Below, one piece after another: positions 33,356-46,900 of a stretch of 64,000 nt of DNA. Within the stretch, counting starts at the first letter, position 1; each line of letters begins with the position of its first letter. Source of the stretch: Ascaris suum (taxonomy: Eukaryota > Nematoda > Chromadorea > Rhabditida > Ascarididae); NCBI GenBank assembly GCA_013433145.1, contig CM024171.1:7130065-7194064 (forward strand). The letters are read 5' to 3'. The notes below the pieces were generated by a model. The model was not told where the DNA came from. It made no database searches and was given only the letters and a program-made list of their open reading frames with translations. The position numbers and the translations under genes were made by a program.

Positions 33356-33432
33356 TATAATAAGCCTAATTCACGAAAACGCATCTAGGCGGCTGACCAG
33401 ACAGACTGTAGATGAATATGAGCAAAAGACCT

Positions 33433-33504
33433 CGCCGACCGGGAATCGATTGAGGGAATCGCACACAAAAGTCGCGGATAATCCACACAATACTGTCGAA
33501 GACT
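33433..33504 (-). pseudogene. Eroded tRNA-Asp unit
   Basis: Scattered matches to the unit (gaccgggaatcgat, tcgcac, cgcggata, cacaatactgtcgaaga) in correct order and register, with many substitutions and small indels. Confidence 0.6.
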
Positions 33505-33579
33505 TCAATATCTGTGTTCCTTTCAACGAGTTTCGATTCCTGGTCAGGTTGATATGTCGATGAATGTCACAAAAACAAA

Positions 33580-33650
33580 TCCCTGGAGCGTATCGAACCC
33601 AGGGTCCCGCACGTGAGAGGCGCGGGTATTCACCACGGCACGCCGAGGAC
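33580..33650 (-). pseudogene. Diverged tRNA with CTC anticodon
   Basis: Acceptor, D-arm and anticodon arm resemble the array tRNA, but the anticodon loop reads CTCTCAC, giving CTC (Glu) instead of GTC, and the 3' acceptor strand is CCAGGGA. The T-arm is poorly paired. It lies in register with the array, so it is probably a mutated edge unit rather than a true tRNA-Glu. Confidence 0.55.
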
Positions 33651-33732
33651 CACATTCTTTGTGATCTTTCTCGCGAAATTAGCTTCCCCGTAAGACTGAC
33701 AGGCGAAAAAAAGCGGGGTGTGATCGAAACAA

Positions 33733-33804
33733 CTCTTCAGACCGGGAATAAAACTCGATTTCTCAGATCACAGGCGCAGATACTCACCACTATACTACCG
33801 AGGA
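33733..33804 (-). pseudogene. Eroded tRNA-Asp unit
   Basis: The 5' half (ggcgcagatactcaccac, ctaccgagga) is nearly intact, while the T-arm and anticodon 3' side (gaataaaactcgatttctcagatcac) are altered. It is the last clearly damaged unit before the regular array. Confidence 0.75.
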
Positions 33805-33881
33805 CTTCAGCTTTGTTTTTTTTGCCGAATTCAGAATAGGGTCAGAATGGTACTGCAAAAAAGTGAATGTGACCGGAAGAA

Positions 33882-36800
33882 CTCCCGGCCGGAATCGAAC
33901 CCGGTCTCGCACGTGACAGGCGCGGATACTCACCACTATACTACCGAGGACTGCAGCTTTCCTATTTTTCTTGGAATTCACAATAAGGGTCAGAATGATA
34001 AGTGGAAAAAGCTGAATGTGACCGAAAGTAGTCCCAGGCCGGGAATCGAACCCGGGTATCGCACGTGACAGGCGCGGATACTCACCACTATACTACCGAG
34101 GACTTCAGCTTTTTTTTTTGCATGCGAATTCAGAATCATGTTCAGAATGACCACTGCAAAAAAGTGAATGTGACCGGAAGAACTCCCCGGCCGGGAATCG
34201 AACCCGGGTCTCGCACGTGACAGGCGCGGATACTCACCACTATACTACCGAGGACTTCAGATTTGTTTTTTTGCCGGAATTCAGAATCATGTTCAGAATG
34301 ACCACTGCAAAAAGTGAATGTGACCGGAAGGACTCCCCGGCCGGGAATCGAACCCGGTCTCGCACGTGACAGGCGCGGATACTCACCACTATACTACCGA
34401 GGACTTCAGGTTTGTTTTTTTGCCGGAATTCAGAATCATGTTCAGAATGACCACTGCAAGAAAGTGAATGTGACCGCAAGAACTCCCCGGCCGGGAATCG
34501 AACCCGGGTCTCGCACGTGACAGGCGCGGATACTCACCACTATACTACCGAGGACCTCAGCATATTCCTACCTGCATGCGAACTCCGAATAATGGTCAGA
34601 ATGATGAGTGCAAAAAAGTGGATGTGACCGGAAGAACTCCCCGGCCGGGAATCGAACCCGGGTCTCGCACGTGACAGGCGCGGATACTCACCACTATACT
34701 ACCGAGGACTTCAGGTTTGTTTTTTCGCGAATTCACAAGAAGGGTCAAAATGATAAGTGGAAGAAAGTGAATGTGACCGGAAGTACTCCCCGGCCGGGAA
34801 TCGAACCCGGGTCTCGCACGTGACAGGCGCGGATACTCACCACTATACTACCGAGGACTTCAGGTTTGTTTTTTTGCCGGAATTCAGAATCATGTTCAGA
34901 ATGACCACTGCAAGAAAGTGAATGTGACCGGAAGAACTCCCCGGCCGGGAATCGAACCCGGGTCTCGCACGTGACAGGCGCGGATACTCACCACTATACT
35001 ACCGAGGACTTCAGATTTGTTTTTTTGCCGGAATTCAGAATCATGTTCAGAATGACCACTGCAAGAAAGTGAATGTGACCGGAAGAACTCCCCGGCCGGG
35101 AATCGAACCCGGGTCTCGCACGTGACAGGCGCGGATACTCACCACTATACTACCGAGGACTTCAGCATTTGTTTTTTTGCCGAATTCCGAATCATGTCAG
35201 AATGATGAGTGCAAAAAAGTGGATGTGACCGGAAGAACTCCCGGCCGGGAATCGAACCCGGGTCTCGCACGTGACAGGCGCGGATACTCACCACTATACT
35301 ACCGAGGACTCAGCATATTCCTTCCTGCATGCGAACTCCGAATAATGGTCAGAATGATGAGTGCAAAAAAGTGAATGTGACCGGAAGAACTCCCCGGCCG
35401 GGAATCGAACCCGGGTCTCGCACGTGACAGGCGCGGATACTCACCACTATACTACCGAGGACTTCAGCATATTCCTACCTGCATGCGAACTCCGAATAAT
35501 GGTCAGAATGATGAGTGCAAAAAGTGAATGTGACCGGAAGAACTCCCCGGCCGGGAATCGAACCCGGGTCTCGCACGTGACAGGCGCGGATACTCACCAC
35601 TATACTACCGAGGACTTCAGATTTGTTTTTTTTGCCGGAACTCCGAATCATGGTCAGAATGACCACTGCAAAAAGTGAATGTGACCGGAAGAACTCCCCG
35701 GCCGGGAATCGAACCCGGGTCTCGCACGTGACAGGCGCGGATACTCACCACTATACTACCGAGGACTTCAGGTTTGTTTTTTTTCGCCGGAATTCAGAAT
35801 CATGTTCAGAATGACCACTGCAAGAAAGTGAATGTGACCGGAAGAACTCCCCGGCCGGGAATCGAACCCGGGTCTCGCACGTGACAGGCGCGGATACTCA
35901 CCACTATACTACCGAGGACTTCAGCTATTCCTTCCATGGAATTCAGAATAATGGTCAGAATGATGAGTGGAAAAAAGTGTATGTGACCGGAAGAACTCCC
36001 CGGCCGGGAATCGAACCCGGGTCTCGCACGTGACAGGCGCGGATACTCACCACTATACTACCGAGGACTTCAGCTTTGTTTTTTTGCGGAATTCAGAATC
36101 ATGTTCAGAATGACCACTGCAAGAAAGTGAATGTGACCGAAAGAACTCCCCGGCCGGGAATCGAACCCGGGTCTCGCACGTGACAGGCGCGGATACTCAC
36201 CACTATACTACCGAGGACCTCAGCATATTCCTTCTGCATGGAATTCAGAATCATGGTCAGAATGATGAGTGCAAAAAAGTGAATGTGACCGGAAGAACTC
36301 CCCGGCCGGGAATCGAACCCGGGTCTCGCACGTGACAGGCGCGGATACTCACCACTATACTACCGAGGACTTCAGGTTTGTTTTTTCCGGGAATTCAGAA
36401 TCATGTTCAGAATGACCACTGCAAGAAAGTGAATGTGACCGGAAGAACTCCCCGGCCGGGAATCGAACCCGGGTCTCGCACGTGACAGGCGCGGATACTC
36501 ACCACTATACTACCGAGGACCTCAGCTTTGTTTTTTTGCCGGAATTCAGAATCATGGTCAGAATGATGAGTGCAAGAAAGTGAATGTGACCGGAAGAACT
36601 CCCCGGCCGGGAATCGAACCCGGGTCTCGCACGTGACAGGCGCGGATACTCACCACTATACTACCGAGGACTTCAGCTTTGTTTTTTTCGCCGGAATTCA
36701 GAATCATGTTCAGAATGACCACTGCAAGAAAGTGAATGTGACCGGAAGAACTCCCCGGCCGGGAATCGAACCCGGGTATCGCACGTGACAGGCGCGGATA

Positions 36801-39399
36801 CTCACCACTATACTACCGAGGACCTCAGCTTATTCCTTCCTGCATGCGAACTCCGAATAATGGTCAGAATGATGAGTGGAAAAAGTGATGTGACCGGAAG
36901 AACTCCCCGGCCGGGAATCGAACCCGGGTCTCGCACGTGACAGGCGCGGATACTCACCACTATACTACCGAGGACTTCAGCTTTGTTTTTCGCCGGAATT
37001 CAGAATCATGTTCAGAATGACCACTGCAAGAAAGTGAATGTGACCGGAAGAACTCCCCGGCCGGGAATCGAACCCGGGTCTCGCACGTGACAGGCGCGGA
37101 TACTCACCACTATACTACCGAGGACTTCAGATTTGTTTTTTGCCGGAATTCAGAATCATGTTCAGAATGACCACTGCAAGAAAGTGAATGTGACCGGAAG
37201 AACTCCCGGCCGGGAATCGAACCCGGGTCTCGCACGTGACAGGCGCGGATACTCACCACTATACTACCGAGGACTGCAGCTTTCCTTTTTTCTTGGAATT
37301 CACAATAAGGGTCAGAATGATAAGTGAAAAAAGCTGAATGTGACCGGAAGAAGTCCCCGGCCGGGAATCGAACCCGGGTATCGCACGTGACAGGCGCGGA
37401 TACTCAGCACTATACTACCGAGGACTTCAGCTTTGTTTTTTTGCCGGAATCCAGAATCATGTTCAGAATGACCACTGCAAGAAAGTGAATGTGACCGGAA
37501 GAACTCCCCGGCCGGGAATCGAACCCGGGTCTCGCACGTGACAGGCGCGGATACTCACCACTATACTACCGAGGACCTCAGCATATTCCTTCCTGCATGC
37601 GAACTCCGAATAATGGTCAGAATGATGAGTGGAAAAAAGTGGATGTGACCGGAAGAACTCCCGGCCGGGAATCGAACCCGGGTCTCGCACGTGACAGGCG
37701 CGGATACTCACCACTATACTACCGAGGACTTCAGATTTGTTTTTTTGCCGGAATTCAGAATCATGTTCAGAATGACCACTGCAAGAAAGTGAATGTGACC
37801 GGAAGAACTCCCCGGCCGGGAATCGAACCCGGGTCTCGCACGTGACAGGCGCGGATACTCACCACTATACTACCGAGGACTTCAGATTTGTTTTTTTGGA
37901 ATTCGGAATCATGGTCAGAATGACCACTGCAAAAAAGTGAATGTGACCGAAGAACTCCCCGGCCGGGAATCGAACCCGGGTCTCGCACGTGACAGGCGCG
38001 GATACTCACCACTATACTACCGAGGACCTGCAGCTATTCCTTCCTCTTGATTCAACACCGAATAATGGTCAGAATGATAGTGGAAAAAAGTGGATGTGAC
38101 CGGAAGAACTCCCCGGCCGGGAATCGAACCCGGGTCTCGCACGTGACAGGCGCGGATACTCACCACTATACTACCGAGGACCTCAGCATATTGTTTCCTG
38201 CCGCGAATTCAGAATCATGTCAGAATGACCACTGGAAAAAAGTGGATGTGACCGGAAGAACTCCCCGGCCGGGAATCGAACCCGGGTCTCGCACGTGACA
38301 GGCGCGGATACTCACCACTATACTACCGAGGACTTCAGTTTTTTTTTTTTGCATGGAATTCAGAATAATGGTCAAAATGATAAGTGGAAAAAAGTGGATG
38401 TGACCGGAAGAACTCCCCGGCCGGGAATCGAACCCGGGTCTCGCACGTGACAGGCGCGGATACTCACCACTATACTACCGAGGACCTCAGCATATTCCTT
38501 CCTGCATGCGAACTCCGAATAATGGTCAGAATGATGAGTGCAAAAAAGTGGATGTGACCGGAAGAACTCCCCGCCGGGAATCGAACCCGGGTCTCGCACG
38601 TGACAGGCGCGGATACTCACCACTATACTACCGAGGACCTCAGCATATTCCTTTTGCATGCGAATCCGAATAATGGTCAGAATGATGAGTGCAAAAAAGT
38701 GATGTGACCGAAGAACTCCCCGGCCGGGAATCGAACCCGGGTCTCGCACGTGACAGGCGCGGATACTCACCACTATACTACCGAGGACCTGCAGCTTTCC
38801 TATTTTTCTTGCGAATTCAGAATAATGGTCAGAATGATGAGTGGAAAAAGTGAATGTGACCGGAAGAACTCCCCGGCCGGGAATCGAACCCGGGTATCGC
38901 ACGTGACAGGCGCGGATACTCACCACTATACTACCGAGGACCTCAGCATATTGTTTTTTGCATGCGAACTTCCGAATAATGGTCAGAATGACCACTGGAA
39001 AAAAGTGGATGTGACCGGAAGAACTCCCCGGCCGGGAATCGAACCCGGGTCTCGCACGTGACAGGCGCGGATACTCACCACGATACTACCGAGGACTTCA
39101 GCATATGTTTTTTGCCGGAACTCCGAATAATGGTCAGAATGACCAGTGGAAAAAAGTGAATGTGACCGGAAGAACTCCCCGGCCGGGAATCGAACCCGGG
39201 TCTCGCACGTGACAGGCGCGGATACTCACCACGATACTACCGAGGACCTCAGCATTTGTTTTTTCCTGCCGAATTCCGAATCATGGTCAGAATGATGACT
39301 GCAAGAAAGTGAATGTGACCGGAAGAACTCCCCGGCCGGGAATCGAACCCGGGTCTCGCACGTGACAGGCGCGGATACTCACCACTATACTACCGAGGA
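33882..39399 (-). tRNA. Array block 1: 37 tRNA-Asp genes, mostly consensus
   Basis: Positions of tRNA 5' ends (each gene extends about 71 bases to lower coordinates): 33950, 34102, 34254, 34403, 34554, 34708, 34857, 35008, 35159, 35308, 35461, 35614, 35765, 35918, 36067, 36217, 36369, 36519, 36670, 36822, 36974, 37124, 37273, 37424, 37575, 37728, 37879, 38026, 38180, 38332, 38484, 38637, 38787, 38940, 39095, 39246, 39399. Most are full 72-nt copies with intact stems and anticodon GTC. Those ending at 33950, 34403, 35308, 37273, 37728 and 38637 have one or more deleted C or G in the acceptor or T-arm. Spacers alternate between classes 1 and 2, with a few of class 3. Confidence 0.9.
34183..34254 (-). 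tRNA. tRNA-Asp: tRNA-Asp (GUC), consensus copy used as the type unit
   Basis: 72 nt with discriminator G. The acceptor stem TCCTCGG / CCGGGGA pairs in all seven positions (one G-U). The anticodon stem CGCGC / GTGCG closes the loop CTGTCAC with anticodon GTC. The T-stem CCGGG / CCCGG closes the loop TTCGATT. The internal Pol III promoter is intact: A box TAGTATAGTGG and B box GGTTCGATTCC. CCA is not encoded. A T6 run (34163-34158) about 20 nt past the 3' end is a likely Pol III terminator. Charges aspartate and reads GAC/GAU. Confidence 0.95.
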
Positions 39400-39478
39400 C
39401 TGCAGCTTTGTTATTTTTCTTGGAATTCACAAGAAGGGTCAAAATGATAACTGAAAAAGCTGAATGTGACCGAAAGTA

Positions 39479-39549
39479 GTCTCAGACCGGGAATCGAACC
39501 CGCATATCGCACTGACAGGCGCGGATACTCACCACTATACTACCGAGGA
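39479..39549 (-). pseudogene. Degenerate tRNA-Asp subfamily, example copy
   Basis: The acceptor 3' strand reads TCTGAGA instead of CCGGGGA, breaking at least two to three pairs. One base is missing in the anticodon arm (cactgacagg instead of cacgtgacagg), and the variable region is altered (catatcgc). Anticodon bases GTC remain. Related copies end at 40445, 42103, 43306, 45114, 45264, 46773, 46923, 48572, 48719 and 50691. The same changes recur, so this is an inherited subfamily and not random error. Most copies follow a class 3 spacer on the + strand. Confidence 0.75.
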
Positions 39550-42500
39550 CTTCAGCTTTGTTTTTTGCCGGAATTCAGAATCATGTTCAGAATGACCACT
39601 GCAAAAAAGTGAATGTGACCGGAAGAACTCCCCGGCCGGGAATCGAACCCGGTCTCGCACGTGACAGGCGCGGATACTCACCACTATACTACCGAGGACT
39701 TCAGATTTGTTTCCTGCATGCGAATTCAGAATAATGTCAGAATGACCACTGCAAAAAGTGAATGTGACCGGAAGGACTCCTTGGCCGGGAATCGAACCCG
39801 GGTCTCGCACGTGACAGGCGCGGATACTCATCGCGATACTACCGAGGACCTTCAGATTTTTTTTTTTGCCGGAATTCAGAATCATGTTCAGAATGACCAC
39901 TGCAAGAAAGTGAATGTGACCGCAAGAACTCCCCGGCCGGGAATCGAACCCGGGTCTCGCACGTGACAGGCGCGGATACTCACCACTATACTACCGAGGA
40001 CTGCAGCTTTCCTATTTTTCTTGGAATTCACAAGAAGGGTCAAAATGATAAGTGGAAAAAGTGAATGTGACCGAAAGTAGTCTCAGACCGGGATCGAACC
40101 CGGGTCTCGCACGTGACAGGCGCGGATACTCACCACTATACTACCGAGGACTTCAGATTTGTTTTTTGCCGGAATTCAGAATCATGTCAGAATGACCACT
40201 GCAAGAAAGTGAATGTGACGGAAGGACTCCCCGGCCGGGAATCGAACCCGGGTCTCGCACGTGACAGGCGCGGATACTCACCACTATACTACCGAGGACT
40301 GCAGCTTCCTATTTTTCTTGGAATTCACAAAAGGGTCAAATGATAAGTGAAAAAAGCTGAATGTGACCGAAAGAACTCCCAGCCGGGAATCGAACCCGCA
40401 TATCGCACTGACAGGCGCGGATACTCAGCACTATACTACCGAGGACTTCAGCTTTGTTTTTTTTGCCGAATCAGAATCATGTTCAGAACGACCACTGCAA
40501 GAAAGTGAATGTGACCGGAAGAACTCCCCGGCCGGGAATCGAACCCGGGTCTCGCACGTGACAGGCGCGGATACTCACCACTATACTACCGAGGACCTGC
40601 AGCATTTCCTATTTTTCTTGGAATTCACAAGAAGGTCAAAATGATAAGTGGAAAAAAGCTGAATGTGACCGAAAGTACTCCCCGGCCGGGAATCGAACCC
40701 GGGTATCGCACTGACAGGCGCGGATAGTCAGCACTATACTACCGAGGACTTCAGCTTTGTTTTTTTTGCCGGAATTCAGAATCATGTTCAGAACGACCAC
40801 TGCAAGAAAGTGAATGTGACCGGAAAACTCCCCGGCCGGGAATCGAACCCGGGTCTCGCACGTGACAGGCGCGGATACTCACCACGATACTACCGAGGAC
40901 TTCAGATTTGTTTTTTGCCGAATTCAGAATCATGTTCAGAATGACCACTGCAAGAAAGTGAATGTGACCGCAAGAACTCCCCGGCCGGGAATCGAACCCG
41001 GGTCTCGCACGTGACAGGCGCGGATACTCACCACTATACTACCGAGGACCTCAGCATATTCCTACCTGCATGCGAACTCCGAATAATGGTCAGAATGATG
41101 AGTGCAAAAAAGTGGATGTGACCGCAAGAACTCCCCGGCCGGGAATCGAACCCGGGTCTCGCACGTGACAGGCGCGGATACTCACCACTATACTACCGAG
41201 GACTGCAGCTTTCCTATTTTTCTTGGAATTCACAAGAAGGGTCAGAATGATAAGTGGAAAAAGTGATGTGACCGAAAGAAGTCTCAGACCGGGAATCGAA
41301 CCCGGGTCTCGCACGTGACAGGCGCGGATACTCATCGCTATACTACCGAGGACTTCAGATTGTTTTTTTGCCGGAATTCAGAATCATGTTCAGAATGACC
41401 ACTGCAAGAAAGTGAATGTGACCGCAAGAACTCCCCGGCCGGGAATCGAACCCGGGTCTCGCACGTGACAGGCGCGGATACTCACCACTATACTACCGAG
41501 GACCTCAGCATATTCCTACCTGCATGCGAACTCCGAATAATGGTCAAATGATGAGTGCAGAAAAGTGGATGTGACCGCAAGAACTCCCCGGCCGGGAATC
41601 GAACCCGGGTCTCGCACGTGACAGGCGCGGATACTCACCACGATACTACCGAGGACTTCAGATTTGTTTTTTTTTGCCGGAATTCAGAATCATGTTCAGA
41701 ATGACCACTGCAAGAAAGTGAATGTGACCGGAAGACTCCCCGGCCGGGAATCGAACCCGGGTCTCGCACGTGACAGGCGCGGATACTCATCGCGATACTA
41801 CCGAGGACTTCAGATTTGTTTTTTTGCCGAATTCAGAATCATGTTCAGAATGACCACTGCAAGAAAGTGAATGTGACCGCAAGAACTCCCCGCCGGGAAT
41901 CGAACCCGGGTCTCGCACGTGACAGGCGCGGATACTCACCACTATACTACCGAGGACTGCAGCTTTCCTATTTTTCTTGGAATTCACAAGAAGGTCAAAT
42001 GATAAGTGGAAAAAGTGAATGTGACCGAAAGAACTCTCAGACCGGAATCGAACCCGCGTATCGCATTGACAGGCGCGGATAGTCAGCACTATACTACCGA
42101 GGATTTCAGCTTTGTTTTTTTGCCGGAATTCAAATCATGTTCAGAATGACCACTGCAAGAAAGTGAATGTGACCGGAAGAACTCCCCGGCCGGGAATCGA
42201 ACCCGGGTCTCGCACGTGACAGGCGCGGATACTCACCACGATACTACCGAGGACTTCAGCTTTGTTTTTTTGCCGGAATTCAGAATCATGTCAGAACGAC
42301 CACTGCAAGAAAGTGAATGTGACCGGAAGAACTCCCCGGCCGGGAATCGAACCCGGGTCTCGCACGTGACAGGCGCGGATACTCACAACGATACTACCGA
42401 GGACTGCAGCTTTCCTATTTTTCTTGGAATTCACAAGAAGGGTCAAAATGATAAGTGGAAAAAAGTGTATGTGACCGGAAGGAGTTCCCGGCCGGGAATC

Positions 42501-43905
42501 GAACCCGGGTCTCGCACGTGACAGGCGCGGATACATCACCACGATACTACCGGAGACTTCAGATTTGTTTTTTTGCCGGAATTCAGAATCATGTTCAGAA
42601 TGACCACTGCAAGAAAGTGAATGTGACCGGAAGGACTCCCCGGCCGGGAATCGAACCCGGGTCTCGCACGTGACAGGCGCGGATACTCATCGCGATACTA
42701 CCGAGGACTTCAGATTGTTTTTTTGCCGAATTCAGAATCATGTTCAGAATGACCACTGCAAGAAAGTGAATGTGACCGCAAGAACTCCCCGCCGGGAATC
42801 GAACCCGGGTCTCGCACGTGACAGGCGCGGATACTCACCACGATACTACCGAGGACTTCAGATTTGTTTTTTTGCCGGAATTCAGAATAATGTTCAGAAT
42901 GACCACTGCAAGAAAGTGAATCTGACCGGAAGGACTCCCCGGCCGGGAATCGAACCCGGGTCTCGCACGTGACAGGCGCGGATACTCATCGCGATACTAC
43001 CGAGGACTTCAGATTTGTTTTTTTGCCGGAATTCAGAATCATGTTCAGAATGACCACTGCAAGAAAGTGAATGTGACCGCAAGAACTCCCCGGCCGGGAA
43101 TCGAACCCGGTCTCGCACGTGACAGGCGCGGATACTCACCACTATACTACCGAGGACTGCAGCTTACCTATTTTTCTTGGAATTCACAAGAAGGGTCAAA
43201 ATGATAAGTGGAAAAAGCTGAATGTGACCGAAAGTAGTCTCAGACCGGAATCGAACCCGCGTATCGCATTGACAGGCGCGGATAGTCCACACTATACTAC
43301 CGAGGATTTCAGCTTTGTTTTTTTGCCGGAATTCAGAATCATGTCAGAATGACCACTGCAAGAAAGTGAATGTGACCGGAAGAACTCCCCGGCCGGGAAT
43401 CGAACCCGGGTCTCGCACGTGACAGGCGCGGATACTCACCACGATACTACCGAGACTTCAGCTTTGTTTTTTTGCCGGAATTCAGAATCATGTTCAGAAC
43501 GACCACTGCAAGAAAGTGAATGTGACCGGAAGAACTCCCCGGCCGGGAATCGAACCCGGGTCTCGCACGTGACAGGCGCGGATACTCACCACGATACTAC
43601 CGAGGACTTCAGATTTGTTTTTTTGCCGGAATTCAGATCATGTTCAGAATGACCACTGCAAGAAAGTGAATGTGACCGGAAGGACTCCCCGCCGGGAATC
43701 GAACCCGGTCTCGCACGTGACAGGCGCGGATACTCACCACTATACTACCGAGGACTTCAGATTTTTTTTTTTTGCCGGAATTCAGAATCATGTTCAGAAT
43801 GACCACTGCAAGAAAGTGAATGTGACCGCAAGAACTCCCCGGCCGGGATCGAAACCTGGTCTCGCACGTGACAGGCGCGGATACTCACCACTATACTACC
43901 GAGGA
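39479..43905 (-). tRNA. Array block 2: 30 units, tRNA-Asp mixed with degenerate copies
   Basis: tRNA 5' ends: 39549, 39698, 39848, 40000, 40150, 40298, 40445, 40595, 40748, 40899, 41048, 41202, 41352, 41502, 41655, 41807, 41956, 42103, 42253, 42403, 42556, 42707, 42855, 43006, 43156, 43306, 43455, 43606, 43754, 43905. Units at 39549, 40445, 42103 and 43306 belong to the degenerate subfamily (see 39479-39549); 40150 and 41352 carry part of its acceptor changes. Several copies have D-arm changes (tactcatcgcgatacta at 39848, 41807, 42707, 43006). Confidence 0.85.
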
Positions 43906-46900
43906 CCTCAGCAGATTCCTTCCTGCATGCGAACTCCGAATAATGGTCAGAGTGATGACTGCAAGAAAGTGGATGTGACCGGAAGAACTCCCCGGCCGGG
44001 AATCGAACCCGGGTCTCGCACGTGACAGGCACGGATACTCACCACGATACTACCGAGGACTTCAGCTTTGTTTTTTTGCCGGAATTCAGAATCATGTTCA
44101 GAACGACCACTGCAAGAAAGTGAATGTGACCGGAAGAACTCCCCGGCCGGGAATCGAACCCGGGTCTCGCACGTGACAGGCGCGGATACTCACAACGATA
44201 CTACCGAGGACTGCAGCTTTCCTATTTTCTTGGAATTCACAAGAAGGGTCAAAATGATAAGTGGAAAAAAGTGTATGTGACCGGAAGAAGTTCCCGGCCG
44301 GGAATCGAACCCGGGTCTCGCACGTGACAGGCGCGGATACTCACCACTATACTACGGAGGACCTCAGCATATTCCTACCTGCATGCGAACTCCGAATAAT
44401 GGTCAGAATGATGAGTGCAGAAAGTGGATGTGACCGCAAGAACTCCCCGGCCGGAATCGAACCCGGGTCTCGCACGTGACATTCGCGGATACTCACCACG
44501 ATACTACCGAGGACTTCAGATTTGTTTTTTTGCCGGAATTCAGAATCATGTTCAGAATGACCACTGCAAGAAAGTGAATGTGACCGGAAGGACTCCCCGG
44601 CCGGGAATCGAACCCGGGTCTCGCACGTGACAGGCGCGGATACTCATCGCGATACTACCGAGGACTTCAGATTGTTTTTTTTGCCGAATTCAGAATCATG
44701 TTCAGAATGACCACTGCAAGAAAGTGAATGTGACCGCAAGAACTCCCCGGCCGGGAATCGAACCCGGGTCTCGCACGTGACAGGCGCGGATACTCACCAC
44801 TATACTACCGAGGACTGCAGCTTTGCTATTTTTCTTGGAATTCACAATAAGGGTCAAAATGATAAGTGGAAAAAAAGTGCATGTGACCGGAAAAACTCCC
44901 CGGCCGGAATCGAACCCGGTCTCGCACGTGACAGGCGCGGATACTCATCACTATACTACCGGGACTGCACCTTTGCTATTTTACTTGGAATTCACAATAA
45001 GGGTCAAATGATAAGTGGAAAAAGCTGAATGTGACCGAAAGTAGTCTCAGACCGGGAATCGAACCCGCGTATCGCATTGACAGGCGCGGATAGTCAGCAC
45101 TATACTGCCGGGGACTGCAGCTTTCCTATTTTTCTTGAATTCACAAGAAGGGTCAAAATGATAAGTGGAAAAAGCTGAATGTGACCGAAAGTAGTCTCAG
45201 ACCGGGAATCGAACCCGCATATCGCACTGATAGGCGCGGATAGTCAGCACTATACTACCGAGGACTTCAGCTTTGTTTTTTCCCCGGAATTCAGAATCAT
45301 GTTCAGAATGACCACTGCAAGAAAGTGAATGTGACCGGAAGAACTCCCCGGCCGGAATCGAACCCGGGTCTCGCACGTGACAGGCGCGGATACTCATCAC
45401 TATACTAGCGAGGACCTGGCATATTCCTTCCTGCATGCGGACTCCGAATAATGGTCAGAATGATGAGTGGAAAAAAGTGGATGTGACCGGAAGGACCCCC
45501 GGCCGGGAATCGAACCCGGGTCTCGCACGTGACAGGCGCGGATACTCACCACTATACTACCGAGGACTTCAGCTTGTTTTTTTGCCGGAATTCAGAATCA
45601 TGTTCAGAATGACCACTGCAAGAAAGTGAATGTGGCGAAATAACTCCCCGGCCGGTGATCGAAACCTGGTCTCGCACGTGACAGCGCGGATACTCACCAC
45701 TATACTACCGAGGACCTCAGCAGATTCCTTCCTGCATGCGAACTCCGAATAATGGTCAGAGTGATGACTGCAAAAAGTGGATGTGACCGGAAGAACTCCC
45801 CGGCCGGAATCGAACCCGGTCTCGCACGTGACAGGCACGGATACTCACCACGATACTACCGAGGACTTCAGCTTTGTTTTTTTGCCGGAATTCAGAATCA
45901 TGTTCGGAATGACCACTGCAGGAAAGTGAATGTGACCGGAAGAACTCCCCGGCCGGGAATCGAACCCGGATCTCGCACGTGACAGGCGCGGATACTCACC
46001 ACTATACTACCGAGGACTGCACCTTTGCTATTTTTCTTGGAATTCACAATAAGGGTCAAAATGATAAGTGGAAAAAGCTGAATGTGACCGAAAGTAGTCT
46101 CAGACCGGGAATCGAACCCGCGTATCGCATTGACAGGCGCGGATACTCACCATTATACTACCGAGGACCTCAGCATATTCCTTCGTGCATGCGAACTCCG
46201 AATAATGGTCAGAGTGATGAGTGCAAGAATGTCTATGTGACCGGAAGAACTCCCCGGCCGGAAATCGAACCCGGGTCTCGCACGTGACAGGCGCGGATAC
46301 TCACCACGATACTACCGAGGACTTCAGATTTGTTTTTTTGCCGGAATTCAGAATCATGTTCAGAATGACCACTGCAAGAAAGTGAATGTGACCGGAAGGA
46401 CTCCCCGGCCGGGAATCGAACCCGGGTCTCGCACGTGACAGGCGCGGATACTCATCGCGATACTACCGAGGACTTCAGATTTGTTTTTTTTGCCGGAATT
46501 CAGAATCATGTTCAGAATGACCACTGCAAGAAAGTGAATGTGACCGCAAGAACTCCCCGGCCGGGAATCGAACCCGGGTCTCGCACGTGACAGGCGCGGA
46601 TACTCATCACTATACTACCGGGGACTGCACCTTTGCTATTTTACTTGGAATTCACAATAAGGTCAAAATGATAAGTGGAAAAAGCTGAATGTGACCGAAA
46701 GTAGTCTCAGACCGGAATCGAACCCGCGTATCGCATTGACAGGCGCGGATAGTCAGCACTATACTGCCGGGGACTGCAGCTTTCCTATTTTTCTTGGAAT
46801 TCACAAAAGGGTCAAAATGATAAGTGGAAAAAGCTGAATGTGACCGGAAGTAGTCTCAGACCGGGAATCGAACCCGCATATCGCACTGATAGGCGCGGAT

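Noticed and set aside
33163..33384. Env-type C-terminal ORF next to the 5' LTR
   Set aside because: It is the LTR copy of the env-like frame end, present because that end lies inside the LTR; there is no gene here.
33580..33650. Genuine tRNA-Glu (CTC)
   Set aside because: The T-arm is poorly paired and the position fits the eroded edge of the tRNA-Asp array, so I treat it as a mutated unit.
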